Part shown: positions 1 through 7,995 of the stretch, in pieces
How the letters are laid out: each line of letters opens with the position of its first letter
Position numbering within the stretch: the stretch's first letter is position 1
Source: Agathobacter sp.
GTDB taxonomy: Bacteria > Bacillota > Clostridia > Lachnospirales > Lachnospiraceae
Reading direction: 5' to 3'
Length of the DNA: 44,223 nucleotides
Assembly: GCA_017409825.1 (NCBI GenBank)
Contig: JAFQRZ010000025.1
Coordinates: forward strand, 1-44,223
The notes under the pieces: generated by a model
Databases searched by the model: none
Seen by the model: only the letters and a program-made list of their open reading frames with translations
Told to the model about the DNA's origin: nothing
Translations under genes and position numbers: made by a program

Positions 1-215
1 AGGGTGTCTTGTCCCACACGGATATACTTTCGCAGATTGTAAAATTTTTGAAAGACATAATAAATCACAAGAGCCGTAATTGTGTTTCTTAGAAATAAAG
101 CGTTTTTCTTAACTGTGAGGAAATGCATCCACGATACAGAGAAAAATATATTTCGAAATTTAAATATAAGGCGACGGCAAACCAGAATTTGCGAAGCTGT
201 TACTTTGTGAATGGA
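1..215. repeat. Right half of a large hairpin repeat (copy A, truncated by window)
   Basis: This stretch aligns with the right arm of the complete element at 15671-16228. Both share ACACGGATATACTTTCGCAG, then a GAAAGACATAA block, then AATCACAAGAGCC. The terminal part is more diverged (GGCGACGGCAA here against GGGCGTCGCCAA there). The left arm lies outside the window. No reading frame in it looks like a gene. The promoter of the next gene falls just beyond its right end. Confidence 0.75.
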
Positions 216-226
216 AGGTATATAAT
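198..226 (+). promoter_or_regulatory. Candidate promoter of the DUF3794 gene
   Basis: A perfect TATAAT lies at 221-226. The hexamer 17 bp upstream, TGTTAC at 198-203, is only a weak -35 match. The distance to the ATG at 283 leaves a leader of about 50 nt. The assignment rests mainly on the -10 box. Confidence 0.4.
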
Positions 227-282
227 AGTGCTTTGCTGCATAAGTATTTCATAGACATTCTATTGTAGTGAGGGGGATTATT

Positions 283-1806
283 ATGGATTTAAACAGACAT
301 ATATGTACACAGTTGATAGAGAAAGCTAAGAGCTTTTCGCAGATTACCATGGATGATGATTATATTGTAAGGGATAATAAGCCGGATGTGGTGCGAGTTA
401 TTTATTCCAAGGGAAATGTCTTGGTTGAGGAAGTAAAGGCTGGAAATCAGGGGTTATGGATTACCGGAAAACTCCATTTTTCGGTTCTGTATCAAAGTGA
501 TGATGAAAACCATCGTCTGGAAAGCATAAGTGGAGAAGTGCCTTTTCAAGAAAAGGTTGTTATGGATGAGGTTGAAGAGGGCGACGATGTAGTTGTCTAT
601 ATGGAGATTGAAGATTTATCCATTGGAATTATCAACTCCCGAAAGCTGGCGATTCGTGCGGTTGTGAATGTGACGGCAAGAAATTTAGAAGAAGAGGATT
701 TTGGGCTTGTTTGTGGGATTTTAGCTCCGGGGTATGAGCAAAAAGAGGTGGAAGTTCCAATGCTTTGTCTCGTAGAAAATGCGAAAAATCAGCTGCGTAT
801 GCAAAAGGAAATGCTTTTGCCAAATGCGAGGTCGAATATTGGACAACTGACATTTTATCAGGTAGATTTTAGAAATGAAGAAGTTCTCTTACAGGATGAT
901 ACTGCGTTAGTAAAAATGGATGCACAGATTTGGGTTTTATACCGAAGTGAAAGTACGGGAGAGTACGAATGTTATGAGACAACAGTTCCACTTAGCGGTG
1001 AAATCGATGTGGATACATTGCGTGGAGACGAAATTTTTTGGGCCAAAATTGTTCCACTTGAAGTAGAACTAGAACCAAGAGGAGATTACGATGGCGAAAA
1101 TCGTATGCTAGGACTAGATATGATTTTTTCGGTCGAAATACAGATTTACAGAGAAGAGAGCTGTCAGATGTTGCAGGATGCGTATGCGTTGGATAAGGAA
1201 CTTTTGATTGAAAGAGAGCATATTCCAATCAGCCAGCTTTTGATGAAAAACATTTCCAAGATACGCCTCATGGAGCAGGAACAGCTAGAACTAGATCAAC
1301 AGAAGATTTTACAAATCTGTGGGAGTAGCGGGAATGTCACCATCGACCGTGTTCAGAAAAGGGAAAATGGACTCCAGGTGGAAGGTGTTTTAAATGTACA
1401 TATTTTGTATCATACTGCAGAGGATACCATGCCGTATGCACATACCAGCAGTCATATACCTTTTGAACAGTTTATTGAGGTAGAAGGCTTTAAGGAGAAT
1501 TCCCAGTACTGGATGAGTAATAATGTGGAACAACTACAGGTCAATCTTTTGGATAATTCGGAATATGAAGTAAAAGCTTTGATTCAGATTTCGGTATTGG
1601 CATTGAACTACGAATATGTTTCAAATATCGTAGATATCGAAGAAGAACCTCTGGATATGGAAGTGTTGCAAAAGCAGCCGGGAATGATAGGATATGTTCG
1701 TCGCGAAGGAGAGGATTTGTGGGATGTTGCAAAGAAATATCACGCGACAACGGATCATATGATAGAGATTGGAAATAAGGTTTTAGTTGTAAAACAAGTA
1801 CGATAA
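283..1806 (+). CDS. DUF3794 (SPOCS) and LysM-type spore/envelope protein
   Basis: The 507-aa product consists of repeated beta-rich SPOCS/DUF3794-type segments (for example around PFQEKVVMDEVEEGDDVVVY, about 85-105, and a second set near 390-460). It ends in a short LysM-like module (EGEDLWDVAKKYHATTDHMIEIG). This architecture is typical of clostridial proteins associated with the spore coat or cortex and with peptidoglycan binding. I chose the ATG at 283 because AGGGGG at 271-276 sits 6 nt upstream. A frame-extending GTG at 268 would overlap that ribosome-binding site. There is no signal peptide, which fits a mother-cell protein delivered to the forespore surface. Family assignment is good. 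The specific role is inferred. Confidence 0.8.
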   Translation: MDLNRHICTQLIEKAKSFSQITMDDDYIVRDNKPDVVRVIYSKGNVLVEEVKAGNQGLWITGKLHFSVLYQSDDENHRLESISGEVPFQEKVVMDEVEEGDDVVVYMEIEDLSIGIINSRKLAIRAVVNVTARNLEEEDFGLVCGILAPGYEQKEVEVPMLCLVENAKNQLRMQKEMLLPNARSNIGQLTFYQVDFRNEEVLLQDDTALVKMDAQIWVLYRSESTGEYECYETTVPLSGEIDVDTLRGDEIFWAKIVPLEVELEPRGDYDGENRMLGLDMIFSVEIQIYREESCQMLQDAYALDKELLIEREHIPISQLLMKNISKIRLMEQEQLELDQQKILQICGSSGNVTIDRVQKRENGLQVEGVLNVHILYHTAEDTMPYAHTSSHIPFEQFIEVEGFKENSQYWMSNNVEQLQVNLLDNSEYEVKALIQISVLALNYEYVSNIVDIEEEPLDMEVLQKQPGMIGYVRREGEDLWDVAKKYHATTDHMIEIGNKVLVVKQVR

Positions 1807-1814
1807 AAATGAGA

Positions 1815-1866
1815 AGATGAGGTTGTCAACAAATTTGTATTTTGTGACAGCCTCATCTTGCATTTT
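1815..1866 (+). terminator. Rho-independent terminator after the DUF3794 gene
   Basis: A 15-bp stem, AAGATGAGGTTGTCA (1815-1829) with TGACAGCCTCATCTT (1845-1859), has one G-U pair. It is followed by a GCATTTTTG tract. Confidence 0.8.
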
Positions 1867-1926
1867 TGCCCTCTTTATGCCACAATATATAGTAGTATGC
1901 CTAAGTGTATGCAAGTGGAGGTTTTC

Positions 1927-3153
1927 ATGAAATTTAAAAAGATTTTATCCTTGGTTTTGGTAGGTGCGTTCTTGTTGGCAATACCAGTAACAAATGGAAA
2001 TATAGATTGGAAAAACTGGGGCGAGAGCGAGATTTTTGCATCTACCACGGATCGAGATAATGCACAAAATGAGTTGGACAACCTGCAAAATGAAATGGAT
2101 GACATGGAGGATTTGTTTGCCGAATTAGAAAGTCAGATGAGTGATAAAGCGAAAGAGCTCAGTGATTTGTTGGCGGAACAGGAAATTCTCGAAAATGAAA
2201 TATATGCCACACAGGTTGCGATTGACCAGGCGGAAAAAGATTTAGTTGCCGCAAAGAAAAAAGAACAGGAAGAGTATGAGGCAATGAAACTTCGTATTCG
2301 ATATATGTATGAGAATAGCACACAGGATTCGATTATTGATGCAATCCTAAATGCGAATGGAATTGTGGACATGCTCAATCGTGTGGAATATGTTTCACAA
2401 GTACATAAGTCGGACCGAGATCTTATGGAAGAGTATAAGGCTGCGGTAGAAGAAGTAGAGATGATTGCAGCAGAATTAGAAGCACAGATGAATGACTTGG
2501 TTGCTTTGCAGGAAGTGTTCGAGCATCAGGAAGCAGCATTAGAAATCGCATTAGCGGAATTGGAAGAAGAAGCAGGGGATGCACAGGAACAGTTAGCAAA
2601 TGCAGAACGTCGTGCAAGAGAATTGTCGAATTATATCGCGGAGCAGAACCGTTTGATTGCGTTGCAACAGCAGCAACAGCAGCAACAACAGCAGCAGGGC
2701 GGTAATAATAACAATAATAGTAATACAGGTAGTAACAATAGTGGTCCTGTTACCGCAGGAGGATATTTAAACGATCCATCCTATGACCCAGCTTTTACTT
2801 CAAATGTAAGCGGTGAGGAACTGGTAAATTATGCGTTGCAGTTTGTAGGCAATCCATATAAATGGGGCGGCAATAGTCTTACCAATGGTTGTGACTGCTC
2901 TGGCTTTGTGAATTTGATTTATAAGCATTTTGGATTTAAAAATGTACCTAGACAGTCCCTTTTATTTAAATATTATGGACAACCAGTAGCGTTTGCAAAT
3001 CTAAAAGCGGGTGATATTGTGGTATATCCAGGACATGTTGCGATTTATATTGGAAATGGCAAAATCGTAGAGGCGCAGTCTACAAAAGCAGGTATTACCT
3101 GTACGAGAGATGTAACATGTAGCACGATAACTGCGATTCGAAGAGTATTATAG
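1927..3153 (+). CDS. Secreted coiled-coil NlpC/P60 peptidoglycan hydrolase
   Basis: The 408-aa product starts with a signal peptide (MKFKKILSLVLVGAFLLAIP). It continues with a long PcsB/CwlO-like coiled coil (about 35-250), a low-complexity linker of 11 glutamines and an Asn/Ser/Gly stretch, and a C-terminal NlpC/P60 domain. Catalytic Cys324 lies in NGCDCSGFVNLI, and His370 in YPGHVAIYIGNG. The family cleaves the D-Glu to diamino acid bond of stem peptides, and the coiled coil usually controls activation, as with FtsEX. The ATG at 1927 is chosen because GGAGG precedes it and the signal peptide begins there. A longer frame from 1858 lacks both. The next gene starts 10 nt downstream. Confidence 0.9.
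   Translation: MKFKKILSLVLVGAFLLAIPVTNGNIDWKNWGESEIFASTTDRDNAQNELDNLQNEMDDMEDLFAELESQMSDKAKELSDLLAEQEILENEIYATQVAIDQAEKDLVAAKKKEQEEYEAMKLRIRYMYENSTQDSIIDAILNANGIVDMLNRVEYVSQVHKSDRDLMEEYKAAVEEVEMIAAELEAQMNDLVALQEVFEHQEAALEIALAELEEEAGDAQEQLANAERRARELSNYIAEQNRLIALQQQQQQQQQQQGGNNNNNSNTGSNNSGPVTAGGYLNDPSYDPAFTSNVSGEELVNYALQFVGNPYKWGGNSLTNGCDCSGFVNLIYKHFGFKNVPRQSLLFKYYGQPVAFANLKAGDIVVYPGHVAIYIGNGKIVEAQSTKAGITCTRDVTCSTITAIRRVL
2665..2697 (+). repeat. CAG/CAA tract encoding 11 glutamines
   Basis: An in-frame mixture of CAA and CAG codons encodes a polyglutamine run in the linker of the NlpC/P60 hydrolase. AAT/AAC/AGT codons follow. Codon mixing would limit slippage, but length variation between strains is plausible. 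Confidence 0.85.
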
Positions 3154-3163
3154 AGGAAATAAG

Positions 3164-3841
3164 ATGAAGACTTTTTGGGAAAGCATGAAAAAGTTTCGCG
3201 TGTTATGGATTTTAGTGTTGGTGTTTGCAATTTTAGCTTTTGCTGCAAACCAATCACGTCTTAGCCGTCAGGAAATCGTGTATCCAGAATCTTTGGATAT
3301 GGTGGTAGCAACTGTGCAGGGGAAGGATTTTACTTTGCGTGACTTTGCAGTTTATGTTGCACATCAGGAGGATGCGGTACAGGATTTGGCGTTTGCCTAT
3401 GATATGGATGACACAAGAAAGTATTGGAATGTTCGGACCGACATGGGGTTTGTTAATCAGGTAGCAAGAAATGAAGCAATGTCCATGGCAATTCACGATG
3501 AACTTTTTTATCAATTGTATCAAGAACTGGATATGGATTTTTCGGAGGAAGACTTATCTCTCATCCAGAATAATGCAGATGATTTTTGGGCAGATTTGGT
3601 AGACGAGGAAAAGGATACGAGGTTAGGCATTGGAAAAGAAGATGTCTACAACACCATGTACAAAATCGCATGTTCCCAAAAGGCACAGTTGGTTTATGCA
3701 GGGATATTAGCAGTGGATGAGGAAGACTTAGATTATGATTCAGAAGTGTTCTTGGATTTTCTAAGTGATTATGAATATGAAGTAAATGACAAGGTATTGA
3801 ACCGATTGGATTTCGGGGATATTACATTGATACATGAATAA
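3164..3841 (+). CDS. Membrane-anchored protein with a SurA/PrsA-N-like region
   Basis: The 225-aa product has one N-terminal membrane segment (about 12-30, VLWILVLVFAILAFA) and an acidic, helical extracytoplasmic part. The pattern VVATVQGKDFTLRDFAVYVA followed by helices (NEAMSMAIHDELFYQLYQEL) resembles the N-terminal chaperone region of SurA/PrsA-type foldases. No parvulin PPIase domain follows. It starts 10 nt after the NlpC/P60 gene and ends 14 nt before map, so it is probably cotranscribed. A role in folding or anchoring exported proteins is inference only. Confidence 0.5.
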   Translation: MKTFWESMKKFRVLWILVLVFAILAFAANQSRLSRQEIVYPESLDMVVATVQGKDFTLRDFAVYVAHQEDAVQDLAFAYDMDDTRKYWNVRTDMGFVNQVARNEAMSMAIHDELFYQLYQELDMDFSEEDLSLIQNNADDFWADLVDEEKDTRLGIGKEDVYNTMYKIACSQKAQLVYAGILAVDEEDLDYDSEVFLDFLSDYEYEVNDKVLNRLDFGDITLIHE

Positions 3842-3855
3842 AGGTGGTAAAATAT

Positions 3856-4731
3856 ATGGCAGTAAAAATTGGAAGAAATGACCCATGCTGGTGCGGTTGT
3901 GGGAAAAAATATAAGGCTTGTCATGCAGCATTTGATGATAAGATTGCTCGTTTTGCAGCACAGGGACACAAGGTTCCATCGCGTGATATTATCAAAACTC
4001 CAGAGCAGATTGCAAAGATAAAGGAAAGTGCCAAAATCAATATGGCGGTTTTGGATTATATCGGGGAGCATATTCATGCTGGGATGAATACGGCAGAAAT
4101 TGACAAAATCGTATATGACATGACAACAGAGATGGGAGGCATTCCTGCACCACTGAATTATAACGGATATCCTTACAGTGTATGCACATCGGTGAATGAG
4201 CAGGTTTGTCATGGGTTCCCTTCGGAGGATGTCGTGTTAAAAGAAGGCGACATTATTAACGTAGACTGCTCTACCATTTTGGATGGATATTTCAGCGATT
4301 CTTCAAGAATGTTCTGTATTGGAGATGTGAGTCCAGAGAAAAAACGTCTGGTAGAAGTCGTAAAAGAATGTGTTGAGTTAGGTTTGAAAGAGGTCAAACC
4401 TTGGGGCTTTTTAGGAGATATGGGGCAGGCGGTACATGATCATGCTTACGCCAATGGCTACACGGTAGTACGTGAAATTGGCGGGCATGGGGTAGGCCTG
4501 GAATTCCATGAGGAGCCTTGGGTAGGCTACAATACCAAACGTGGTACAGATATGCTGATGGTGCCTGGCATGATTTTTACAATTGAACCAATGGTAAACA
4601 TGGGCGGTGTAGAAATTTATATCGATGAGAAAAACGATTGGGAAGTATATACGGCAGATGGGAAGCCATCGGCACAGTGGGAAATTATGGTATTAGTAAC
4701 AGAGGACGGAGCAGAAGTCCTTTGCTGGTAG
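3856..4731 (+). CDS. map: Methionine aminopeptidase type I with N-terminal SEC-C zinc motif
   Basis: The 291-aa enzyme removes the initiator methionine from nascent proteins. Residues 4-22 (IGRNDPCWCGCGKKYKACH) form a SEC-C zinc-binding motif, a common N-terminal extension in clostridial MetAPs. The catalytic domain shows the metal ligands in VDCS, SSRMFC, GGHGVG, TIEPM and the final QWEIMVLVTEDGAE. The ATG at 3856 is preceded by AAGGTGG at 3841-3847. A GTG four codons upstream overlaps that site and is unlikely. The next gene starts 7 nt downstream, suggesting an operon. Confidence 0.95.
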   Translation: MAVKIGRNDPCWCGCGKKYKACHAAFDDKIARFAAQGHKVPSRDIIKTPEQIAKIKESAKINMAVLDYIGEHIHAGMNTAEIDKIVYDMTTEMGGIPAPLNYNGYPYSVCTSVNEQVCHGFPSEDVVLKEGDIINVDCSTILDGYFSDSSRMFCIGDVSPEKKRLVEVVKECVELGLKEVKPWGFLGDMGQAVHDHAYANGYTVVREIGGHGVGLEFHEEPWVGYNTKRGTDMLMVPGMIFTIEPMVNMGGVEIYIDEKNDWEVYTADGKPSAQWEIMVLVTEDGAEVLCW

Positions 4732-4738
4732 GTGAGAG

Positions 4739-5512
4739 ATGAATAAGGAAAAGAAGACGCTAACCAAGGGCGAAAAAAACGTTATTAAAGTAATGACGGT
4801 GGTTGCGATATGTGCATTAGGTGTTTTTGCATGGCTGATGTATGCAAACGATTACTATCGTGCAGAACCTGTAGCAAGAAAGGCGATGCAAGGAAGTGAT
4901 GTAGTTGAAGTAAAAGACAAAGGTGGATATTATAAGTTTTCCACACCTGTAACATCATCTTACAGAGGACCGGAACATGGAAATGGCATTATCTTTTATC
5001 CGGGTGGAAAAGTAGAAGAAACAGCTTATGCACCGATGTTACTTGAATTAGCTGAGCAGGGCTATGAGATTTATTTGGTGAAGATGCCTGCAAAGCTTGC
5101 AATCTTCGGAATGAATGCGGCTGAGGATATCATGGAGGATGCGACGCATATTAAGGAGTGGACGATGATGGGACATTCTTTGGGCGGAGCGATGGCAGCC
5201 AGCTTTAGTGCAAAGCATGATGCAGAAGTAGACCAGTTGGTACTTTTGGCAGCATATAGTACCGAGGATTTGACGGAGAAAGAAATCGAAGTATTTTCTT
5301 TTTATGGTACAGAGGATAAGGTGCTGAATATGGAGAAATATGAGGAGTATTATAGCAACCTTCCAGAAGATGTCGTAGAAGAAGTCATTGAAGGCGGTAA
5401 TCATGCCAATTATGCGCATTATGGAGCACAGGATGGAGATGGAACTGCCACGATTACAAGGGAAGAACAGCAGGAGTGCGTATTAGATATTTTCCTTAGT
5501 GCACAGGAGTGA
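4739..5512 (+). CDS. Membrane-anchored alpha/beta hydrolase
   Basis: The 257-aa protein has a basic N-terminus and one transmembrane helix (about 17-36), followed by an alpha/beta-hydrolase fold. The nucleophile elbow GHSLGG places Ser147. FYGTEDKVL contains the likely catalytic Asp, and EGGNHANY the likely His. An oxyanion-region FYPGGKVEETAY precedes them. This matches the alpha/beta hydrolase family 5 (dienelactone-hydrolase-like) group. The substrate is unknown. The gene follows map by 7 nt, and the CYTH gene lies 28 nt downstream. Confidence 0.8.
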   Translation: MNKEKKTLTKGEKNVIKVMTVVAICALGVFAWLMYANDYYRAEPVARKAMQGSDVVEVKDKGGYYKFSTPVTSSYRGPEHGNGIIFYPGGKVEETAYAPMLLELAEQGYEIYLVKMPAKLAIFGMNAAEDIMEDATHIKEWTMMGHSLGGAMAASFSAKHDAEVDQLVLLAAYSTEDLTEKEIEVFSFYGTEDKVLNMEKYEEYYSNLPEDVVEEVIEGGNHANYAHYGAQDGDGTATITREEQQECVLDIFLSAQE

Positions 5513-5540
5513 TTTTGATAGAATATAAGGAGAGAGTGGA

Positions 5541-6014
5541 ATGTTAGAAATTGAACGTAAATTTTTGATGGATGGTTTTCCGATTGGACTAGAGATAATT
5601 AGTGAAGTAGATATTGAACAGGGATATGTGAGTTTTGACCCAGAAGTGCGTATTCGTAAAGCTGTGGATAGGCACACAGGAAAAGAAGAGTATCGTATTA
5701 CCATTAAGGGAGATGGTGATTTGACACGAAGTGAAATAGAGACTGAGATCACAAGTGACTTTTATTATGATACGGTGGACTTTTTGGATGCCAATATGAT
5801 TGTAAAGGATTACAAAAAATATAAATTAGGTCCATGGAAACTAGAAGTTGCCTGTGTAGACCCAGGAACCGATTGGTCGTTCTATTATGCGGAAATTGAA
5901 TTTCCAACGGAGCAGGATGCCAAGGATTTTGTGGTTCCGAACTATTTTGGAAGAGAGATTACTTTTAACGAAGATTACAAAATGAAATATTATTGGAAGA
6001 GAACAAGAATGTAG
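5541..6014 (+). CDS. CYTH-domain protein (triphosphate tunnel metalloenzyme)
   Basis: The 157-aa protein opens with the diagnostic ExExK motif (EIERK, residues 3-7). It continues with alternating charged beta strands typical of the CYTH tunnel (VRIRKA, EYRITIKGDG, EIETEI, KYKLGPWKLEVACVD, AEIEFPTEQDAKDF). Bacterial members act on triphosphates such as tripolyphosphate or nucleotides with Mg or Mn. The actual substrate cannot be read here. It starts after a GGAGAG site and lies in the same-strand gene run. Confidence 0.88.
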   Translation: MLEIERKFLMDGFPIGLEIISEVDIEQGYVSFDPEVRIRKAVDRHTGKEEYRITIKGDGDLTRSEIETEITSDFYYDTVDFLDANMIVKDYKKYKLGPWKLEVACVDPGTDWSFYYAEIEFPTEQDAKDFVVPNYFGREITFNEDYKMKYYWKRTRM

Positions 6015-6036
6015 ATTGTTCTAAGAGGATAGAGTT

Positions 6037-7323
6037 TTGAACAAGAAAGAAATATTAGAAATCAAACGTCGCTTCAAAAAGGAAGAGGCAAGCTTTACTC
6101 GTTTGGTAGGCTGTTATGTGGATGGAAACAAAAACAAAATCTGCAAATTTGGCGGTAAGTTTTTGAACCTTGAGGAAGAGGAATATTATAAATATTTGGA
6201 GATTGCGAACAAAGCACTTTCCGGAACTTTGGGGAATAATTTATTAGAGCTTTCTTTCCCATTACAGGAAGAGGAAGTGGGTGGCAGACAGCAGATTCTT
6301 ATGGCACTTCGCGAGAGCAAGTTAGAAGATGAAAATCTTTTGGATGCCTATTATGATTTGATTATTGATACATACGATGAAGTGGGAAATTATTTGATTC
6401 TCCTTTATCATGATAGCTATGATGTCATGACACGTACGAGTGACAATGATGATTTGGATGAGTCAGAAGAAGTATATAACTATTTGATTTGTGCGATTTG
6501 TCCAGTAGCATTATCAAAGCCAGGATTGGGTTATTTAGAATCCGAAGGACGTATTGGTTCACGTATTCGAGACTGGGTGGTAGGCGCACCTGATACGGCG
6601 TTCTTGTTCCCAGCGTTTACGGATAGAAGTACTGATATTCATGCGACACTTTTCTACACCAAGAATACTAAGGAGCCACATTCTGAATTTATGGCGAATG
6701 GACTTGGCTGTGGCGTAGAACGTACGGCGACGGAGCAGAAGATGGCATTCCACTCCATCGTACGAAATGTCTTGGGGGCAGAAGATGAGCATACCGAAGA
6801 TATCCTGATGGATATCCAGCAGAATCTGGCTGACATGATTGATGAATACGAAGAAACACATGATGAAGATGCGGATGCATTTGTGCTAGACAAGGATACT
6901 TTAGGTAAGCTTTTGGAAGAAAGCAATGTGCCAGAGGAAAAAGCGAACCGAATCGAGAAATCGATGGATGAAGCATTTGGGGATAAAGTTCCTGTTGCTG
7001 AAAATGTAATCGATGCAAAGGCACTCGTGCAGAATGAAATCCGCCTCGAGAAAAAAGAGATGGAGAGTCAGATTGTGACACTCAATAAGCAGTTAGAAGA
7101 TAAAAATGTAGAACTAGAGGAACGAACCGTTCAGCTAAAAGAGAAAGAAGAAGAAATCGAAACCTACATGGCGGAAACACGCAACTATGATGTTGTGCTT
7201 CATGTGAAGCCAGAGAAGGCAAGTAAGATTCATTCTTCTGTGATTGACGGCAAGAAATGTATCGTGATTCCAATGGAGGAAAACGAACAGGCAACGATTA
7301 ATGGAGTAAATACGACCCTGTAG
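6037..7323 (+). CDS. DUF4317 protein, TTG start
   Basis: The 428-aa protein starts MNKKEILEIKRRFKKEEASF and has the conserved GCYVDGNKNKI and NGLGCGVERTATEQK segments of the DUF4317 family, widespread in Lachnospiraceae. An acidic region (about 255-350) and a charged coiled coil (about 335-390, KKEMESQIVTLNKQLEDKN) precede the C-terminus. The start codon is TTG at 6037, supported by AAGAGGA about 8 nt upstream. Function is unknown. It sits between the CYTH and HAD genes with short gaps. Confidence 0.85.
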   Translation: MNKKEILEIKRRFKKEEASFTRLVGCYVDGNKNKICKFGGKFLNLEEEEYYKYLEIANKALSGTLGNNLLELSFPLQEEEVGGRQQILMALRESKLEDENLLDAYYDLIIDTYDEVGNYLILLYHDSYDVMTRTSDNDDLDESEEVYNYLICAICPVALSKPGLGYLESEGRIGSRIRDWVVGAPDTAFLFPAFTDRSTDIHATLFYTKNTKEPHSEFMANGLGCGVERTATEQKMAFHSIVRNVLGAEDEHTEDILMDIQQNLADMIDEYEETHDEDADAFVLDKDTLGKLLEESNVPEEKANRIEKSMDEAFGDKVPVAENVIDAKALVQNEIRLEKKEMESQIVTLNKQLEDKNVELEERTVQLKEKEEEIETYMAETRNYDVVLHVKPEKASKIHSSVIDGKKCIVIPMEENEQATINGVNTTL

Positions 7324-7334
7324 GAGGTCTGAAA

Positions 7335-7940
7335 ATGATTAAGACAGTTATCTTTGATATTGGAAATGTGTTGGTAGATTTTTGTTGGCAGAAGATGTTT
7401 CATGGCTTCGGATTAGAGGGAGAAGCGTTTGAGAAAATTGCAGATGCTACGGTGCGTCATCAGGCTTGGCAGGATTTGGATCAGGGTATCATTACCACAG
7501 AAGAAGCAATCGAAGCCTTTGCAAAGGAAGCACCTGAATACCGCGAGTATATAGAACGCATTTATCAGGATATGACCAAAATGCTCGAGCAATATGAGTA
7601 TTCGATTCCTTGGATAAAAGAATTAAAAGAACGTGGCTATTGCATTTATATTTTATCGAACTGGTCAAAGCCGGCATACGATTCTTGTCAGCATAATGTG
7701 CTGAATTTCTTGCCACTTGTGGATGGTGTCGTATTCTCTTTTGAAGAGCTTGTGATTAAGCCAGATAAAAAGATATATGATATTATTTGCAGTCGTTATG
7801 ACATCAATCCAAGTGAAGCTGTGTTCTTAGATGATAGTGAGAAGAATATTATCAGTGCACGTGAATTTGGATTACATGCGATACATTTTAAAAACTATGA
7901 GCAGGGTAGAGCAGAGCTCGAAACATTGTTAGCGAAATAG
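7335..7940 (+). CDS. HAD-superfamily phosphatase (YihX-like)
   Basis: The 201-aa protein carries HAD motif I FDIGNVLVDF with nucleophile Asp8, motif II ILSNWS, motif III Lys in VIKPDKKIY, and motif IV FLDDSEKNI. The GNV pattern after the nucleophile resembles the YihX (alpha-glucose-1-phosphate phosphatase) branch of subfamily IA. The substrate is therefore probably a small phosphorylated metabolite. A GGAGGT site lies just upstream of the start, 11 nt after the DUF4317 gene. Confidence 0.85.
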   Translation: MIKTVIFDIGNVLVDFCWQKMFHGFGLEGEAFEKIADATVRHQAWQDLDQGIITTEEAIEAFAKEAPEYREYIERIYQDMTKMLEQYEYSIPWIKELKERGYCIYILSNWSKPAYDSCQHNVLNFLPLVDGVVFSFEELVIKPDKKIYDIICSRYDINPSEAVFLDDSEKNIISAREFGLHAIHFKNYEQGRAELETLLAK

Positions 7941-7956
7941 AAGGATAGAATTAGAG

Positions 7957-7986
7957 TGCCACTCTCAGTTGAGGGTGGCATTATTT
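7957..7986 (+). terminator. Short hairpin between the HAD and EF-G/Rae1 genes
   Basis: TGCCACTCTC (7957-7966) pairs with GAGGGTGGCA (7971-7980) around an AGTT loop, followed by TTATTT. The T tract is weak, and the GGAGG site of the next gene begins a few bases later. It could be a partial terminator or an attenuator. Confidence 0.5.
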
Positions 7987-7995
7987 GGAGGAAAC

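Noticed and set aside
632-853. Antisense frames opposite the coding regions throughout the window
   Set aside because: They mirror codon bias of the real genes, lack ribosome-binding sites and have no family resemblance.
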